A stretch of 5,416 nucleotides of DNA from NCBI GenBank assembly GCA_900758315.1, contig CAAERF010000235.1, forward strand, positions 1 to 5,416. Reading direction: 5' to 3'. Positions 5,395-5,416 of this stretch are shown here, one piece after another (position 1 is the first letter of the stretch; every line of letters starts with the position of its first letter). Source of the stretch: an uncultured Oscillospiraceae bacterium (GTDB taxonomy: Bacteria; Bacillota; Clostridia; Oscillospirales; Oscillospiraceae). Both the position numbers and the translations under genes were made by a program. The notes below the pieces were generated by a model that saw only the letters and a program-made list of their open reading frames with translations, was not told where the DNA came from and searched no databases.

Positions 5395-5416
5395 ATCAAT
5401 TCTCCTTATTCTTCAA
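5395..5416 (-). promoter_or_regulatory. Leader segment with SD of the first full gene; possible end of a further upstream gene
   Basis: The AAGGAGA motif (5401-5407) serves the ATG at 5394. The few bases beyond hold GAAGAATAA in one frame, so another array gene could end here with a TAA overlapping the SD. The segment is too short to decide, and no promoter is visible. Confidence 0.45.

Larger units (their letters stand above)
1..5416 (-). other. Co-directional single-strand immunity gene array (probable operon, both ends open)
   Basis: Ten genes read in the same direction. Gaps in transcription order are 13, 14, 10 and 12 nt, an 11-nt overlap, then 26, 22, 20 and 11 nt. Nearly every gap carries its own SD. 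There is no intergenic space for a promoter or terminator, and no stretch over 300 bases lacks a gene. The members share no visible sequence similarity, yet all are small, cytosolic and mostly acidic. This matches what is known as a heterogeneous polyimmunity locus of polymorphic toxin systems. No toxin gene, secretion signal or mobile element lies within the window. Confidence 0.72.

Noticed and set aside
1..5416. CRISPR arrays, tRNA genes, insertion sequences and long direct repeats
   Set aside because: No regularly spaced repeats, cloverleaf-like segments, transposase motifs or terminal inverted repeats were seen. The only recurring motif is the short SD sequence in the gaps.

Overview
The window looks like a chromosomal accessory region of a low-to-mid GC Gram-positive gut anaerobe, probably a Clostridia / Oscillospiraceae-type bacterium. 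This is inferred from strong AGGAGG-type Shine-Dalgarno (SD) sites before almost every gene, mixed GC content, and the protein families present; it is not proven. All supportable genes lie on the minus strand, so transcription runs from position 5416 towards 1. The genes are packed head to tail with gaps of 10-26 nt and one 11-nt overlap, so they form a single co-directional array. Both ends are open: the last gene runs off at position 1, and the operon start is not visible at 5416.

In transcription order the array holds: (1) 5394-4774, a TfoX-N-like domain joined to an unidentified C-terminal domain; (2) 4760-4167, an acidic helical protein with a HEAT-like signature; (3) 4152-3313, a DUF2262 protein with an extra N-terminal domain; (4) 3302-2940, a small gene broken by an in-frame TAA at codon 23; (5) 2927-2424, a DUF2004-like protein; (6) 2434-2111 and (7) 2084-1488, two unrecognised proteins; (8) 1465-830, an unrecognised protein; (9) 809-264, an acidic protein faintly like DUF4303; (10) 252-1, the N-terminal part of a SUKH-3 protein. 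None has a signal peptide or membrane segment, so all should be cytosolic.

Unrelated small cytosolic proteins in one tight array, including SUKH-3 (an established polymorphic-toxin immunity superfamily) and DUF2262/DUF2004-type families often seen in such arrays, are best explained as a heterogeneous polyimmunity locus: a string of single-gene antidotes against toxins delivered by competing strains. No toxin, secretion gene, transposase, integrase, tRNA or CRISPR is visible, so the toxin partners lie outside the window or in other strains. The unrecognised members are candidates for undescribed immunity families. The nonsense-interrupted gene, which also sits in the most AT-rich patch, suggests turnover of cassettes. 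Several starts were moved downstream of the longest reading frame because a clear SD selects an internal ATG.
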